DNA from: Bacteroidales bacterium
GTDB taxonomy: Bacteria; Bacteroidota; Bacteroidia; Bacteroidales; UBA932
Length of the DNA stretch: 47,834 nt
Direction: 5' to 3'
NCBI GenBank assembly: GCA_015060455.1
Contig: SUYM01000022.1
Location: 1-47,834 of the forward strand
Within the stretch, counting starts at the first letter, position 1; each line of letters begins with the position of its first letter. The notes beneath the pieces were generated by a model. The model worked only from the letters and a program-made list of their open reading frames with translations. It was not told where the DNA came from and did no database searches. Positions 16,886 through 25,332 of the stretch are shown piece after piece. Made by a program: the position numbers and the translations under genes.

Positions 16886-16914
16886 TTGCTTATCCGAAAC
16901 TTTCATTAAATTTG
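16886..16914 (+). promoter_or_regulatory. Promoter of xseA
   Basis: TTG at 16886-16888, an 18-base spacer, TAAATTTG at 16907-16914. Expected transcription start near 16921, about 16 bases before the xseA ATG. Confidence 0.7.
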
Positions 16915-16936
16915 TCTGTGATGAAATTGTTCGGAT

Positions 16937-18148
16937 ATGGAAAAGGATTTTATTGACCTCTTACAGTTGCAGCAGATGCTGAAAGCGGGGGTGGAATCGC
17001 TTTTTCCGAACCGCGTGTGGGTGAAGGCTGAGGTGAGTGCCGTGAAGGCGCGAAGCGGCGGGCATTGCTATCTTGAACTGTCACATAGCGACCAGACAGG
17101 CCTGAAGGCGAAGGTAAGCGCCATCATCTGGAGTTCCAAATATCGCCTGATTGCTCCATATTTTGAATCAGTGACCGGCTCTCCTTTACAGGAGGGGCTG
17201 GTCATTCTTGTTAATGTACAGGTGAATTATAGTGAACTGTATGGCCTGTCTCTCATTATCAATGATATAGACCCGGAGTACTCTGTCGGAGTAAAGGAAC
17301 TGGAAAGGCAGAAGACAATCGAGAGGCTTCATAAGGAAGGTCTCATGGGCATGCAGAAGGAACTGTGCCTGCCTGTGCTTCCATATCGCCTTGCAGTGAT
17401 TTCCGCTGAGGATGCTGCGGGCTATCGCGATTTCATGCGCCATATAGAGGAGAATCCATACGGCTTCAAGGTGGCTCCTGTGCTTTTCCCGGCGCTGATG
17501 CAGGGTGCGGACTGCCCGGCCTCGATCATTGCTGCCATGGATGCGGTCCTTGATGCGATGCAGGGCGAGGGTGCTTCTGCCTGCGAGTATGACGCTGTGC
17601 TGATTCTTCGTGGCGGAGGAGCGAAACTTGACCTTGCCTGCTATGACGATTATGACCTTGCTGCGGTCATCGCTCAGTATCCTCTGCCGGTGCTGACTGC
17701 GATAGGTCACGACCAGGATTATCATGTGTGTGACATGGTCGCTCACGAGTTCCTGAAGACCCCTACGGCGCTGGCGGATTTCATCCTGGATATATATCAG
17801 CAGGAGGACGAGCGTCTGTCTTCCTTTGAGACGCGGATACGGCTTGCTGTGTCCAACCGTTTCTATCGTGAGGAGTCGCTGCTGGATGCACTCTATGCGC
17901 GGATCAGAGGTGCGTTTGCGCTGAAGATAAATACCATGGAGGCGGCCCTGAACCTGCTGCAGACAAGAATTGAGGCAGCGGATCCGCGAAGGATACTTGA
18001 GCGTGGCTATGCGCTGGCGACAGATGGGAACGGTGTCGTGCTGAAAGGTGTTTCGGGACTTGCGGCAGGGGATCGTTTGTCTGTCATGTTCGCCGATGGC
18101 ACGGTTGACTGTACTGTCAATGATGTCATCTCGACCGACCGAAATTGA
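16937..18148 (+). CDS. xseA: Exodeoxyribonuclease VII large subunit
   Basis: Catalytic subunit of the ssDNA exonuclease used in repair and recombination. 403 aa. N-terminal OB fold VWVKAEVSAVKARSGGHCYL; catalytic domain with VLILRGGGAKLDLACYDDYD and TAIGHDQDYHVCDMVAHEFL, then TPTALADFI; a helical C-terminal part that contacts the small subunit; and GYALATDGNGVVLKGVSGLA near the end. The last seven residues, VISTDRN, and the TGA stop come from the first unit of the 28-bp repeat at 18125. This suggests the original 3' end was replaced by the repeat. xseB follows 104 bases later, the gap being all repeat. Confidence 0.96.
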   Translation: MEKDFIDLLQLQQMLKAGVESLFPNRVWVKAEVSAVKARSGGHCYLELSHSDQTGLKAKVSAIIWSSKYRLIAPYFESVTGSPLQEGLVILVNVQVNYSELYGLSLIINDIDPEYSVGVKELERQKTIERLHKEGLMGMQKELCLPVLPYRLAVISAEDAAGYRDFMRHIEENPYGFKVAPVLFPALMQGADCPASIIAAMDAVLDAMQGEGASACEYDAVLILRGGGAKLDLACYDDYDLAAVIAQYPLPVLTAIGHDQDYHVCDMVAHEFLKTPTALADFILDIYQQEDERLSSFETRIRLAVSNRFYREESLLDALYARIRGAFALKINTMEAALNLLQTRIEAADPRRILERGYALATDGNGVVLKGVSGLAAGDRLSVMFADGTVDCTVNDVISTDRN

Positions 18149-18243
18149 ATATGTCATCTCGACCGACCGAAGTTGAATATGTCATCTCGACCGACCGAAG
18201 TTGAATATGTCATCTCGACCGACCGAAGGGAGTGGAGAGATCT
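18125..18243. repeat. Dispersed AGAT/ATGACA repeat with 28-bp tandem expansion
   Basis: Units begin GTCATCTCGACCGACCGAA at 18125, 18153, 18181 and 18209, an exact 28-bp period. The last runs into GGGAGTGGAGAGATCT, the AGATCT end of the family, in reverse orientation to the copy at 25121. It spans the end of xseA and the gap to xseB. Confidence 0.9.
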
Positions 18244-18252
18244 ATAAAATAA

Positions 18253-18429
18253 ATGAAAATGAAAGAATTTGATTATACGAAAGCCATAGCAGAACTTGAA
18301 GCGATCGCTGCCAAGGTTGAGGACCCTAAGACAGGGGTGGATGATATAGATAAATACGTAAAGCGTTCCAAGGAACTGCTTGAAGCCTGTCGGGCATATT
18401 TACGTGGAACAAAAGAAAAACTTGACTGA
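18253..18429 (+). CDS. xseB: Exodeoxyribonuclease VII small subunit
   Basis: 58 aa, beginning MKMKEFDYTKAIAELEAIAA and continuing with VDDIDKYVKRSKELLEACRAYL, then stop. The two helices, the F-x-Y-x-x-A-x-x-E-L-E-x-I start and the LLxxCRxxL end are the XseB signature; several copies coat the XseA helical arm. The length of about 60 aa is normal. An in-frame ATG two codons in (18259) is an alternative start. It ends one base before the glgB ATG (TGATATG), which couples it to the glycogen genes. Confidence 0.93.
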   Translation: MKMKEFDYTKAIAELEAIAAKVEDPKTGVDDIDKYVKRSKELLEACRAYLRGTKEKLD

Positions 18430-18430
18430 T

Positions 18431-20446
18431 ATGTGCGCAAAAAAGAAACAGATGATCTATGATCATGACAAATGGCTCAAACCATACAAGGACGTCATCG
18501 ACAGACGCCATAAGATGATCATGGACATTAAGGAACGTTACAGTGTGGACGGCTCCTTGTCAAAAGGCATAAACAACCACCATTATTATGGTATGCATCG
18601 TGATGCCAAAGGAAACTGGATATTCCGCGAATTTGCTCCGAATGCTAACAAGATATACCTCATAGGCGATTTCAACAACTGGAAACGCAGCGAGGTCTAT
18701 GCGCTCAAACCGATAGGTGGAGGCAACTGGGAGATAATCCTCCCGGCAATGTTCCTTGACCATTGCAGCCTCTATAAATTATATATAGAGTGGCCTGGTG
18801 GAGGAGGAGAAAGAATCCCGGCATATACGACCCGTGCGGTGCAGGACCCTGTGACCAAGCAGTTCTGCGCCCAGGTCTGGGACCCGGAAACACCGTACGT
18901 CTGGAAGCACAAGGGTCCGGGCAAACGTCCGCATCCGCTCATCTACGAATGCCATATAGGTATGGCAGTGGAGGAGGAAAAGGTGGGCACTTTCGAGGAG
19001 TTCAGGCTCAATATCCTGCCTAAGGTTGCCGATCTGGGCTACGACACCTTGCAGATAATGGCCTTGCAGGAGCATCCATATTATGGCTCCTTCGGCTATC
19101 AGGTGGCCAATTTCTTCGCCCTCAGTTCCCGTTTCGGCACACCGGAGGAATTCAAGGCCCTTGTAGATGATGCACACGGGCTCGGCATAGCCGTGGTCAT
19201 GGATATTGTCCACTCGCATTCGGTTGATAATGAGGCGGAAGGACTTGGGCTCTTCGATGGCAAGGAGACCCTGTATTTCTATGACGGCTGGCAGGGACAC
19301 CATCCTGCATGGGGCTCGCGCTGTTTTGACTACGGCAAGGACGAGACCAAGCATTTCCTCCTGTCCAACTGCAAGTTCTGGATGGAGGAATACCATATCG
19401 ACGGCTTCCGTTTCGACGGCGTGACCAGCATGCTTTACTGGGATCATGGTCTGGAAAAGGACTTTGTGGGATATGAGAACTATTTCAACCAGGGAGTCGA
19501 TGACAATGCGATCGCATATCTTGCCCTTGCAAATATCCTGACCCGTGAAATCAATCCGGCTGCCTTTACAATCGCCGAGGATGTCAGCGGAATGGCAGGA
19601 CTGGCTGCGCCGATAGAAATGGGAGGAGTCGGATTTGACTTCCGCATGAGCATGGGTGTGGCGGACAACTGGATCAAATGGATCAAGGAACTGACTGACG
19701 ACCAGTGGAGTGTAGGTGAGATATGGTGGCAACTGACCAATAAGCGCGAAGATGAAAAGACCATCAGTTATGCCGAATGTCACGATCAGGCGATGGTGGG
19801 CGACAAGACCATAGCATTCCGCCTTATGGATGCCGAGATGTACACATCCATGAACAAGGAATCGCAGTCTCCGATAGTTGACAGAGGTGTGGCGCTTCAC
19901 AAGATGATCCGCCTTGCTACCCTTGCCACCTGCGGCAACGGCTATCTTACCTTCATGGGAAATGAATTCGGACATCCGGAGTGGATTGACTTCCCTCGCG
20001 AGGGGAACGGATGGTCGCATAAGCATGCACGCAGACAGTGGTCTCTGGCAGAACCGGACTATCTGAGATACAGATATTTGAGAAATTTTGACAAGGCGAT
20101 GGTGCATCTGGCGCAGCAGGAGGGCATTCTTGATGAACGTCCGGAACTTTTTGTGCAGGATGAAGAAAAAAAGATACTTATTTTCAAAAGAAAAAATTGT
20201 ATCTTTGCGCTCAATTTCAACCCGGTGTCTTCTTTCGCCGATTACGGCTTTGCTGCACCGGCCGGAAAGTACGAGGTTGTGCTTAGTACAGACGAAAACG
20301 AATTTGACGGCTTCTCTCGAGTGAAAACTGGGGAGGTGCATTTTAGTATGCCGGTGGTGAATGAAAACGGAAACGGTAAATATAAGGACAGCCTGTCGCT
20401 TTATCTCCCGTCCCGCACTGCCATAGTACTTAAAAAGGTTGATTAG
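18431..20446 (+). CDS. glgB: 1,4-alpha-glucan branching enzyme (GH13, eukaryote-like type)
   Basis: 671 aa. Moves alpha-1,4 oligoglucan ends to make alpha-1,6 branches in glycogen. N-terminal CBM48-like module with FAPNANKIYLIGDFNNW, then the GH13 barrel: VVMDIVHSH, DGFRFDGV with nucleophile D329, IAEDVSGM with acid/base E383, and AECHDQ with the third acidic residue. The opening WLKPYKDVIDRRH and the overall match are to yeast/animal and Bacteroidetes branching enzymes, not to E. coli GlgB. The ATG at 18431 was chosen since it abuts the xseB stop; an upstream in-frame ATG at 18380 lies inside xseB. The TAG stop uses the AG of the repeat that begins at 20445. Confidence 0.96.
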   Translation: MCAKKKQMIYDHDKWLKPYKDVIDRRHKMIMDIKERYSVDGSLSKGINNHHYYGMHRDAKGNWIFREFAPNANKIYLIGDFNNWKRSEVYALKPIGGGNWEIILPAMFLDHCSLYKLYIEWPGGGGERIPAYTTRAVQDPVTKQFCAQVWDPETPYVWKHKGPGKRPHPLIYECHIGMAVEEEKVGTFEEFRLNILPKVADLGYDTLQIMALQEHPYYGSFGYQVANFFALSSRFGTPEEFKALVDDAHGLGIAVVMDIVHSHSVDNEAEGLGLFDGKETLYFYDGWQGHHPAWGSRCFDYGKDETKHFLLSNCKFWMEEYHIDGFRFDGVTSMLYWDHGLEKDFVGYENYFNQGVDDNAIAYLALANILTREINPAAFTIAEDVSGMAGLAAPIEMGGVGFDFRMSMGVADNWIKWIKELTDDQWSVGEIWWQLTNKREDEKTISYAECHDQAMVGDKTIAFRLMDAEMYTSMNKESQSPIVDRGVALHKMIRLATLATCGNGYLTFMGNEFGHPEWIDFPREGNGWSHKHARRQWSLAEPDYLRYRYLRNFDKAMVHLAQQEGILDERPELFVQDEEKKILIFKRKNCIFALNFNPVSSFADYGFAAPAGKYEVVLSTDENEFDGFSRVKTGEVHFSMPVVNENGNGKYKDSLSLYLPSRTAIVLKKVD

Positions 20447-20499
20447 ATTTCTCGTCTCCGCCCGGAATGACATGTCATCCTGAGCGCGGCGAAGAATCT
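20445..20499. repeat. Dispersed AGAT/ATGACA repeat, inverted pair after glgB
   Basis: The left arm AGATTTCTCGTCTCCGCC...ATGACA and the right arm TGTCATCC...GAAGAATCT form an imperfect palindrome with the centre at ATGACATGTCAT. No tandem expansion. It starts within the glgB stop codon and could fold as a long 3' hairpin. Confidence 0.85.
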
Positions 20500-20531
20500 G
20501 TATAATGATAAATTTATTAACAATATAATAT

Positions 20532-22475
20532 ATGGGTTTTCTGAAATTCAACAAGTCAGAACTTGTCAACCTGGAATATTCGCTCAAACGCGAGATCATC
20601 GCGGCGAATGAGAAGGGTGCGTATTGCAATACGTCCATTGTGACATGTAATACCAGACGCTATCACGGCCTGCTTGCCGTGCCTGTTGATGAACTTGGAG
20701 GTGGAAAGTATATGCTGCTTTCCGCTCTGGATGAAAGTCTGGTCCTCAGAGGAAAACAGTTCAACCTCGGCATTCATTGCTATGGAGGCACTTATGACCC
20801 GAAAGGACATAAGTACATCGTCGATTTTGACGCAAATCCAGTTCCTGTCGTGACCTATAAGGTAGGCGGAATCCTGTTCACCAAGACCATAATGATGGTG
20901 CCTGACTCCGATCAGGTGCTCATCAAGTACGAACTTCTTGAGGCTCCGTCCAAACTTACACTGATCCTGAAGCCTTTCCTTGCATTCAGAAGTGTACACA
21001 GCCTGACCAATCAGAACTCGGATGCGGACACAAGGTATGACGAAATCGACGGTGGTGTGGCTTTCCGTCTCTATGACGGTTTCCCATATCTGAACATGCA
21101 GGTTTCGGGACAGCCTTCATTCAAGTCTCAGCCGTATTGGTACAACGGAGTAACCTATTCCGACGAGTATCGCCGCGGATTCGACTGCCGTGAGGATCTC
21201 TTCGTTCCGGGCGCCTTCTCCCTTGAAATGAAGCCGGGAGATACGGTCGTATTCTCCGCTTCGACATCTGAGGTCAATCCGAGAGGCCTGAAAAGAAAGT
21301 TCACAGACACACTCAAAAAGATCGATGTCATAGAGGATTATCATGATCTTCTGGTACATAATGCAGAGATGTTCAAATGCCGCAAGGAAGACAAGATCCG
21401 CATCAATGCCGGCTTCTCATGGCTTGAAACAGGTCTTCTGCGCGAGACCATCGCTTCTCTTCCTGGTCTGACTCTCTATGCGGACGGCAATACGGAAGAC
21501 TTCGAGAACATTCTTGATACACTTATCTCCGATGAGCAGGAGAGACTTCTGCACAGGACCACCCAGTGTGAGGCTCCGTTGAGGCTTACCGACACCATCC
21601 AGCAATACATACGTTTTGCCGGCAAGGAAAGAAAGGTGTGGAAGAAATATGGCGAAATCCTCAAAGCCATCATCGAGAGTTATGCTCCGGGATGCCGCAA
21701 GGAAATCGCAATGCACCCTAACGGACTGCTCTGGGCACAGATGGACGGTGTTGCGCTTTCGTGGATGAACGCATATGTATATGGCCGTCCGGTGACAGAG
21801 CGTGCCGGCTATCAGGTGGAGACAAATGCCTATTGGTACAACGCTCTCTGCTTTGCCATCGACATGGAAAACAAATATGGTCCTAAGAAGAGTGAATTCG
21901 TGGCTAAGTGGTCTCCGGTACGTGACCTTGTCAAGGAGAACTTCCAGCCTACATTCTGGAAGCCTGAGTGGGGCTATCTTGTTGACTATGTGGGCAACGG
22001 ACCTGCTGACCCTGCTGTAAGACCAAATATGCTCGTGCCGATATATCTTGAATATTGTCCGGTTGACGAAGAGGTGGTGTCAGAGGTGGTAATGACCATA
22101 AACAGCGAACTTATCACAAAGAGAGGACTCCGCTCGCTTTCTCCGCGAAACGAGGCTTACAGGGGCGTGTATGAGGGCTCGCAGATCGACCGCGACCTTG
22201 CCTATCATCAGGGCTGCGCCTTCCCGGACCTTCTCGCACCATATATAGATGTATGTTTCCGCATGATGGGCTCTACATTCTACGGAAGGGCCAAATACCT
22301 TGTTGAAGGTTTCTTCGAGGACATCAGCAAGCATGGTGTCGGAGCCTTCTCGGAACTTTATGACGGAGACCCTCCTCACGAACCGCATGGAGCGATTGCA
22401 TCGGCTATGAGCACGGCTGCGCTGCTTCATATCGAATATGTTATGAACCAATATAAGAAGGAGGACAGAAAATGA
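20532..22475 (+). CDS. Glycogen debranching enzyme (amylo-alpha-1,6-glucosidase family)
   Basis: 647 aa. The N-terminal half carries KGAYCNTSIVTCNTRRYHGLL, the mark of the bacterial/archaeal debranching-enzyme N domain, and an all-beta region up to about residue 300. The C-terminal (alpha/alpha) toroid has GLTLYADGNTEDFENILDTL, NGLLWAQMDGVALSWMNAYV, VETNAYWYNALCFA, and late GAFSELYDGDPPHEPHGAIA with acidic residues typical of the amylo-alpha-1,6-glucosidase fold. It would remove alpha-1,6 glucosyl stubs from glycogen in the cytoplasm. The final TGA overlaps the next ATG (ATGA), so it is coupled to the GT4 gene. Confidence 0.93.
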   Translation: MGFLKFNKSELVNLEYSLKREIIAANEKGAYCNTSIVTCNTRRYHGLLAVPVDELGGGKYMLLSALDESLVLRGKQFNLGIHCYGGTYDPKGHKYIVDFDANPVPVVTYKVGGILFTKTIMMVPDSDQVLIKYELLEAPSKLTLILKPFLAFRSVHSLTNQNSDADTRYDEIDGGVAFRLYDGFPYLNMQVSGQPSFKSQPYWYNGVTYSDEYRRGFDCREDLFVPGAFSLEMKPGDTVVFSASTSEVNPRGLKRKFTDTLKKIDVIEDYHDLLVHNAEMFKCRKEDKIRINAGFSWLETGLLRETIASLPGLTLYADGNTEDFENILDTLISDEQERLLHRTTQCEAPLRLTDTIQQYIRFAGKERKVWKKYGEILKAIIESYAPGCRKEIAMHPNGLLWAQMDGVALSWMNAYVYGRPVTERAGYQVETNAYWYNALCFAIDMENKYGPKKSEFVAKWSPVRDLVKENFQPTFWKPEWGYLVDYVGNGPADPAVRPNMLVPIYLEYCPVDEEVVSEVVMTINSELITKRGLRSLSPRNEAYRGVYEGSQIDRDLAYHQGCAFPDLLAPYIDVCFRMMGSTFYGRAKYLVEGFFEDISKHGVGAFSELYDGDPPHEPHGAIASAMSTAALLHIEYVMNQYKKEDRK

Positions 22476-23770
22476 GAGTATTGATGTTCGGATGGGAGTT
22501 CCCTCCTCACATTGCAGGAGGTCTCGGAACAGCCTGCTACGGTATGACCAAGGGTCTTGCCTACAATGATGTTGATGTTCTTTTCGTGATGCCTTCGGCT
22601 TCGGGTGACGAGGACGAGAGCGCGGTGAAGATCATCAACGCAAGCGACGTGGCAGTCGATACGGTAAGTGCGACTGTTGACGAATTTCTTGGAAAGGTTC
22701 AGTTTGTACACATAGGCAGCAACATGGTCCCTTATGTGGATCCTCAGGACTTCACCACAATGGTGGAGGAGGAGCGCAAGAGACAGATCAAGGGCTTCCG
22801 CGTGCAGTATGGACAGAAATATAAATTCTCCGGCAAATATGGCGCAAACCTTATGGAAGAGGTGGCGCGCTATGCCATGGTAGGTGCGACCATCGCCATG
22901 CAGTATAAGGATCAGTTCGACGTGATCCATGCGCATGACTGGCTTACCTATCTTGCGGGAATCGCTGCAAAGCAACTTACAGGAAAGCCGCTCGTGGTGC
23001 ACATGCACGCGACTTCATACGACCGTGCGAGCGACGACCAGGTGGATACACGCGTGGTTGACCTCGAAACAAAGGGTATGATGGCGGCAGACAAGGTGAT
23101 GGCCGTATCTGAACTTACAAGAAATATCTGCATCAACCGATACGGAATCGAGCCGGAGAAGGTTGTTGCCGTGCATAACGCGGTTGATTTCAGCGGACGC
23201 GAGAAACTGGAAGTGGAGCGCAATGTCAAGGAGAAGGTGGTTACCTTCCTTGGCCGTGTGACCTATCAGAAAGGTCCTGAGTATTTCATCGAGGCTGCTG
23301 CAAAGGTGCTCAAAAGATGCAAGGATGTGCGTTTCGTGATGGCCGGCAGCGGTGACATGCTCAACAGATGTATCCGTCATGTGGCACGCCTTGGTATCTC
23401 GGACAGGTTCCATTTCACAGGCTTCCTTCGCGGTCAGGAGGTGCACAAGATGTTTGCGCTTTCTGACGTGTATGTGATGCCGTCCATTTCGGAGCCTTTC
23501 GGAATCTCGCCGCTTGAAGCGATGCAGACCAATGTCCCTTCAATCATTTCCAAGCAGTCGGGATGTGCCGAGATTCTTCAGTACGCCTTGAAGGTTGATT
23601 TCTGGGATGTGGATGCGATGGCTGACCAGATTTATGGTCTGCTCCAGTATCCTGCGATAGCAAGACTTGCCGCACGCTGCGGTTATGATGAGGTAAACAG
23701 CATCAAATGGAATGATGTCGCTGCCAAGATCAAGGGTATTTATCAGGAAGTAATTGACAAGAATAAATAA
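22472..23770 (+). CDS. GT4-family glycosyltransferase, glycogen-synthase-like
   Basis: 432 aa with two Rossmann-like halves of the GT-B fold. N-terminal MFGWEFPPHIAGGLGTACYG is the donor/acceptor loop with the K/G-x-G-G-L motif of glycogen synthase-like enzymes; DVIHAHDWLTYLAGIAAK follows; the C half has VTFLGRVTYQKGPEYFIEAA and the E-x7-E motif in PSISEPFGISPLEAM. It is placed between debranching enzyme and GH57 in the glycogen cluster and starts within the previous stop codon. It likely elongates or primes an alpha-glucan, but the sugar nucleotide and acceptor are not shown by the sequence. Confidence 0.88.
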   Translation: MRVLMFGWEFPPHIAGGLGTACYGMTKGLAYNDVDVLFVMPSASGDEDESAVKIINASDVAVDTVSATVDEFLGKVQFVHIGSNMVPYVDPQDFTTMVEEERKRQIKGFRVQYGQKYKFSGKYGANLMEEVARYAMVGATIAMQYKDQFDVIHAHDWLTYLAGIAAKQLTGKPLVVHMHATSYDRASDDQVDTRVVDLETKGMMAADKVMAVSELTRNICINRYGIEPEKVVAVHNAVDFSGREKLEVERNVKEKVVTFLGRVTYQKGPEYFIEAAAKVLKRCKDVRFVMAGSGDMLNRCIRHVARLGISDRFHFTGFLRGQEVHKMFALSDVYVMPSISEPFGISPLEAMQTNVPSIISKQSGCAEILQYALKVDFWDVDAMADQIYGLLQYPAIARLAARCGYDEVNSIKWNDVAAKIKGIYQEVIDKNK

Positions 23771-23781
23771 AACACAATATC

Positions 23782-25122
23782 ATGAAAAAGAGTATTTGTC
23801 TGTATTTTCAGGTCCATCAGCCAAACAGATTGAGACTTTACAGATTCTTTGACATCGGAAAGGATTCGCATTACTACGATGACTTTGCCAACCGCACCAT
23901 CCTCCGCAGGGTGGCTCAGAAGTGCTATCTCCCTATGAATGCCCTTCTCCTTGAGCAGATCGAGGCTCACAAGGGTGCATTCAAGGTGGCATTCTCTATT
24001 TCGGGTTCAGTGCTCGAGCAGTTTGACAGATATGCACCGGAGGTTATCGAAAGTTTCCGCAAACTCGCCCAGACAGGCTGTGTGGAGTTCCTTTCAGAAA
24101 CATATTACCACTCTCTTGCCTCTCTTGCATCGGAGTCTGAGTTCAAGCATCAGGTGCTCAAGCACAAGGAAGCCATCGAGCACTATTTCGGAGTGACCCC
24201 TAAGGCTTTCCGCAACACTGAACTTATCTACTCTGACGCTATCGGTGAGATGGTGTATGAAATGGGATTCAAGACCATGCTTACAGAGGGTGCAAAGCAC
24301 GTTCTCGGTTGGAAGAGCCCTAATTTCGTATATAACTGCGCAAATGCATCGGGGCTTAAACTTCTTCTCAAGAACTCGGCTCTCAGTGACGACATCGCAT
24401 TCCGCTTCTCAGACAGAGGATGGCAGGACTGGCCGCTCACAGGTGAGAAATATCTTGCATGGCTCAAAGCGGCAGGTCAGGATGAGGAAATCATCAACCT
24501 GTTCATGGACTATGAGACATTCGGAGAGCATCAGAAGGCTTCAAGCGGCATCTTCGAGTTCATGAGATTCCTTCCTGAGGTTGTACTCGCAGACGGTGAG
24601 TTTGAGTTCGTCACTCCTTCACAGGCAACCAAGAAGCACCGTTCGGTAGGTGATCTTGATGTGTTCGATCCTATTTCATGGGCTGACGAGGAGCGTGACG
24701 TCACTGCATGGCTCGGAAACGAACTGCAGAACGATGCGTTCAACAAACTCAACGACCAGGTTGAGAAACTTGCGATTCTTGATGACGAGGCGCTCTGGTC
24801 AGATTATGGACATCTTCAGGAGAGCGACCACTTCTATTATATGTGTACAAAGTTCTTCTCGGACGGCGCTGTGCATAAATATTTCAACCCGTATGATACT
24901 CCATATGAGGCGTTTATCAACTATATGAACGTTCTTAGCGATTTTATTTTGCGTGTTGATGATGCAATTTCCGTTTCAGATGTTAACTTTGCACCTGCAA
25001 AACAGGTGAAGGCCCCTGCAAAGAAGACCGCAAAGGCTGCTGCAAAGACAGCAAAGAAGGCGGCTCCTGCGAAGAAGCCTGTAGCCAAGAAGGCACCTGC
25101 AAAGAAAGCTGCTAAGAAATAG
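23782..25122 (+). CDS. GH57 alpha-amylase-type glycoside hydrolase with Lys/Ala/Pro-rich tail
   Basis: 446 aa. Residues 1-400 are a GH57 barrel: CLYFQVHQPNRLR near the N terminus, FRNTELIYSD with nucleophile E147, and LFMDYETFGEHQ with acid/base D243. GH57 members act as amylases, 4-alpha-glucanotransferases or branching enzymes on alpha-glucans. There is no signal peptide, so it is cytoplasmic. Residues 404-446 are an unusual basic tail made of AKK, APAKK and PVAKK units with 16 lysines in 43 residues, like the tails of histone H1-like proteins. The stop codon TAG takes its AG from the repeat at 25121. It is the last gene of the first glycogen block. Confidence 0.92.
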   Translation: MKKSICLYFQVHQPNRLRLYRFFDIGKDSHYYDDFANRTILRRVAQKCYLPMNALLLEQIEAHKGAFKVAFSISGSVLEQFDRYAPEVIESFRKLAQTGCVEFLSETYYHSLASLASESEFKHQVLKHKEAIEHYFGVTPKAFRNTELIYSDAIGEMVYEMGFKTMLTEGAKHVLGWKSPNFVYNCANASGLKLLLKNSALSDDIAFRFSDRGWQDWPLTGEKYLAWLKAAGQDEEIINLFMDYETFGEHQKASSGIFEFMRFLPEVVLADGEFEFVTPSQATKKHRSVGDLDVFDPISWADEERDVTAWLGNELQNDAFNKLNDQVEKLAILDDEALWSDYGHLQESDHFYYMCTKFFSDGAVHKYFNPYDTPYEAFINYMNVLSDFILRVDDAISVSDVNFAPAKQVKAPAKKTAKAAAKTAKKAAPAKKPVAKKAPAKKAAKK

Positions 25123-25251
25123 ATCTCTCCACTCGCTACGCTCGGTCGAGATGACAGGATATGATAGTCGGTCGAGATGACAGGATATGAAAGTCGGTCG
25201 AGATGACAGACTGTCATTCTGAGCGAGGCTGAAAGCCGAGTCGAAGAATCT
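25121..25251. repeat. Dispersed AGAT/ATGACA repeat with 26-bp tandem expansion
   Basis: Starts AGATCTCTCCACTCGCTACG. CGGTCGAGATGACAGGATAT units begin at 25143, 25169 and 25195, a 26-bp period. It closes with an inverted arm, CTGTCATTCTGAGCGAGGC...GTCGAAGAATCT. It fills most of the gap before the synthase/phosphorylase fusion. Confidence 0.9.
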
Positions 25252-25275
25252 ATTCCATATACACGATTACTAATA

Positions 25276-25309
25276 TCCCCGGACAGAACCTGACAGTTCT
25301 GGCCGGGGA
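25276..25309 (+). other. Strong hairpin in the leader of the GT3-GT35 gene
   Basis: TCCCCGG-A-CAGAAC-CTGA-CAGTTCTG-G-CCGGGGA forms a long, nearly perfect stem 23 bases before the ATG. The tail is ACTAAATAATTTTATTC, AT-rich but without a clean T run. It may be a weak terminator for the upstream glycogen genes or a leader structure for the fusion gene. Confidence 0.55.
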
Positions 25310-25332
25310 CACTAAATAATTTTATTCTTACA

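Noticed and set aside
17186..18157. 323-codon open frame antisense to xseA
   Set aside because: Shadow of the real xseA gene with an improbable, Arg/His/Ile-rich composition.
18779..20638. 619-codon open frame antisense to glgB
   Set aside because: It mirrors the codon pattern of glgB on the other strand, has a composition unlike real proteins and no domain; glgB is certain.
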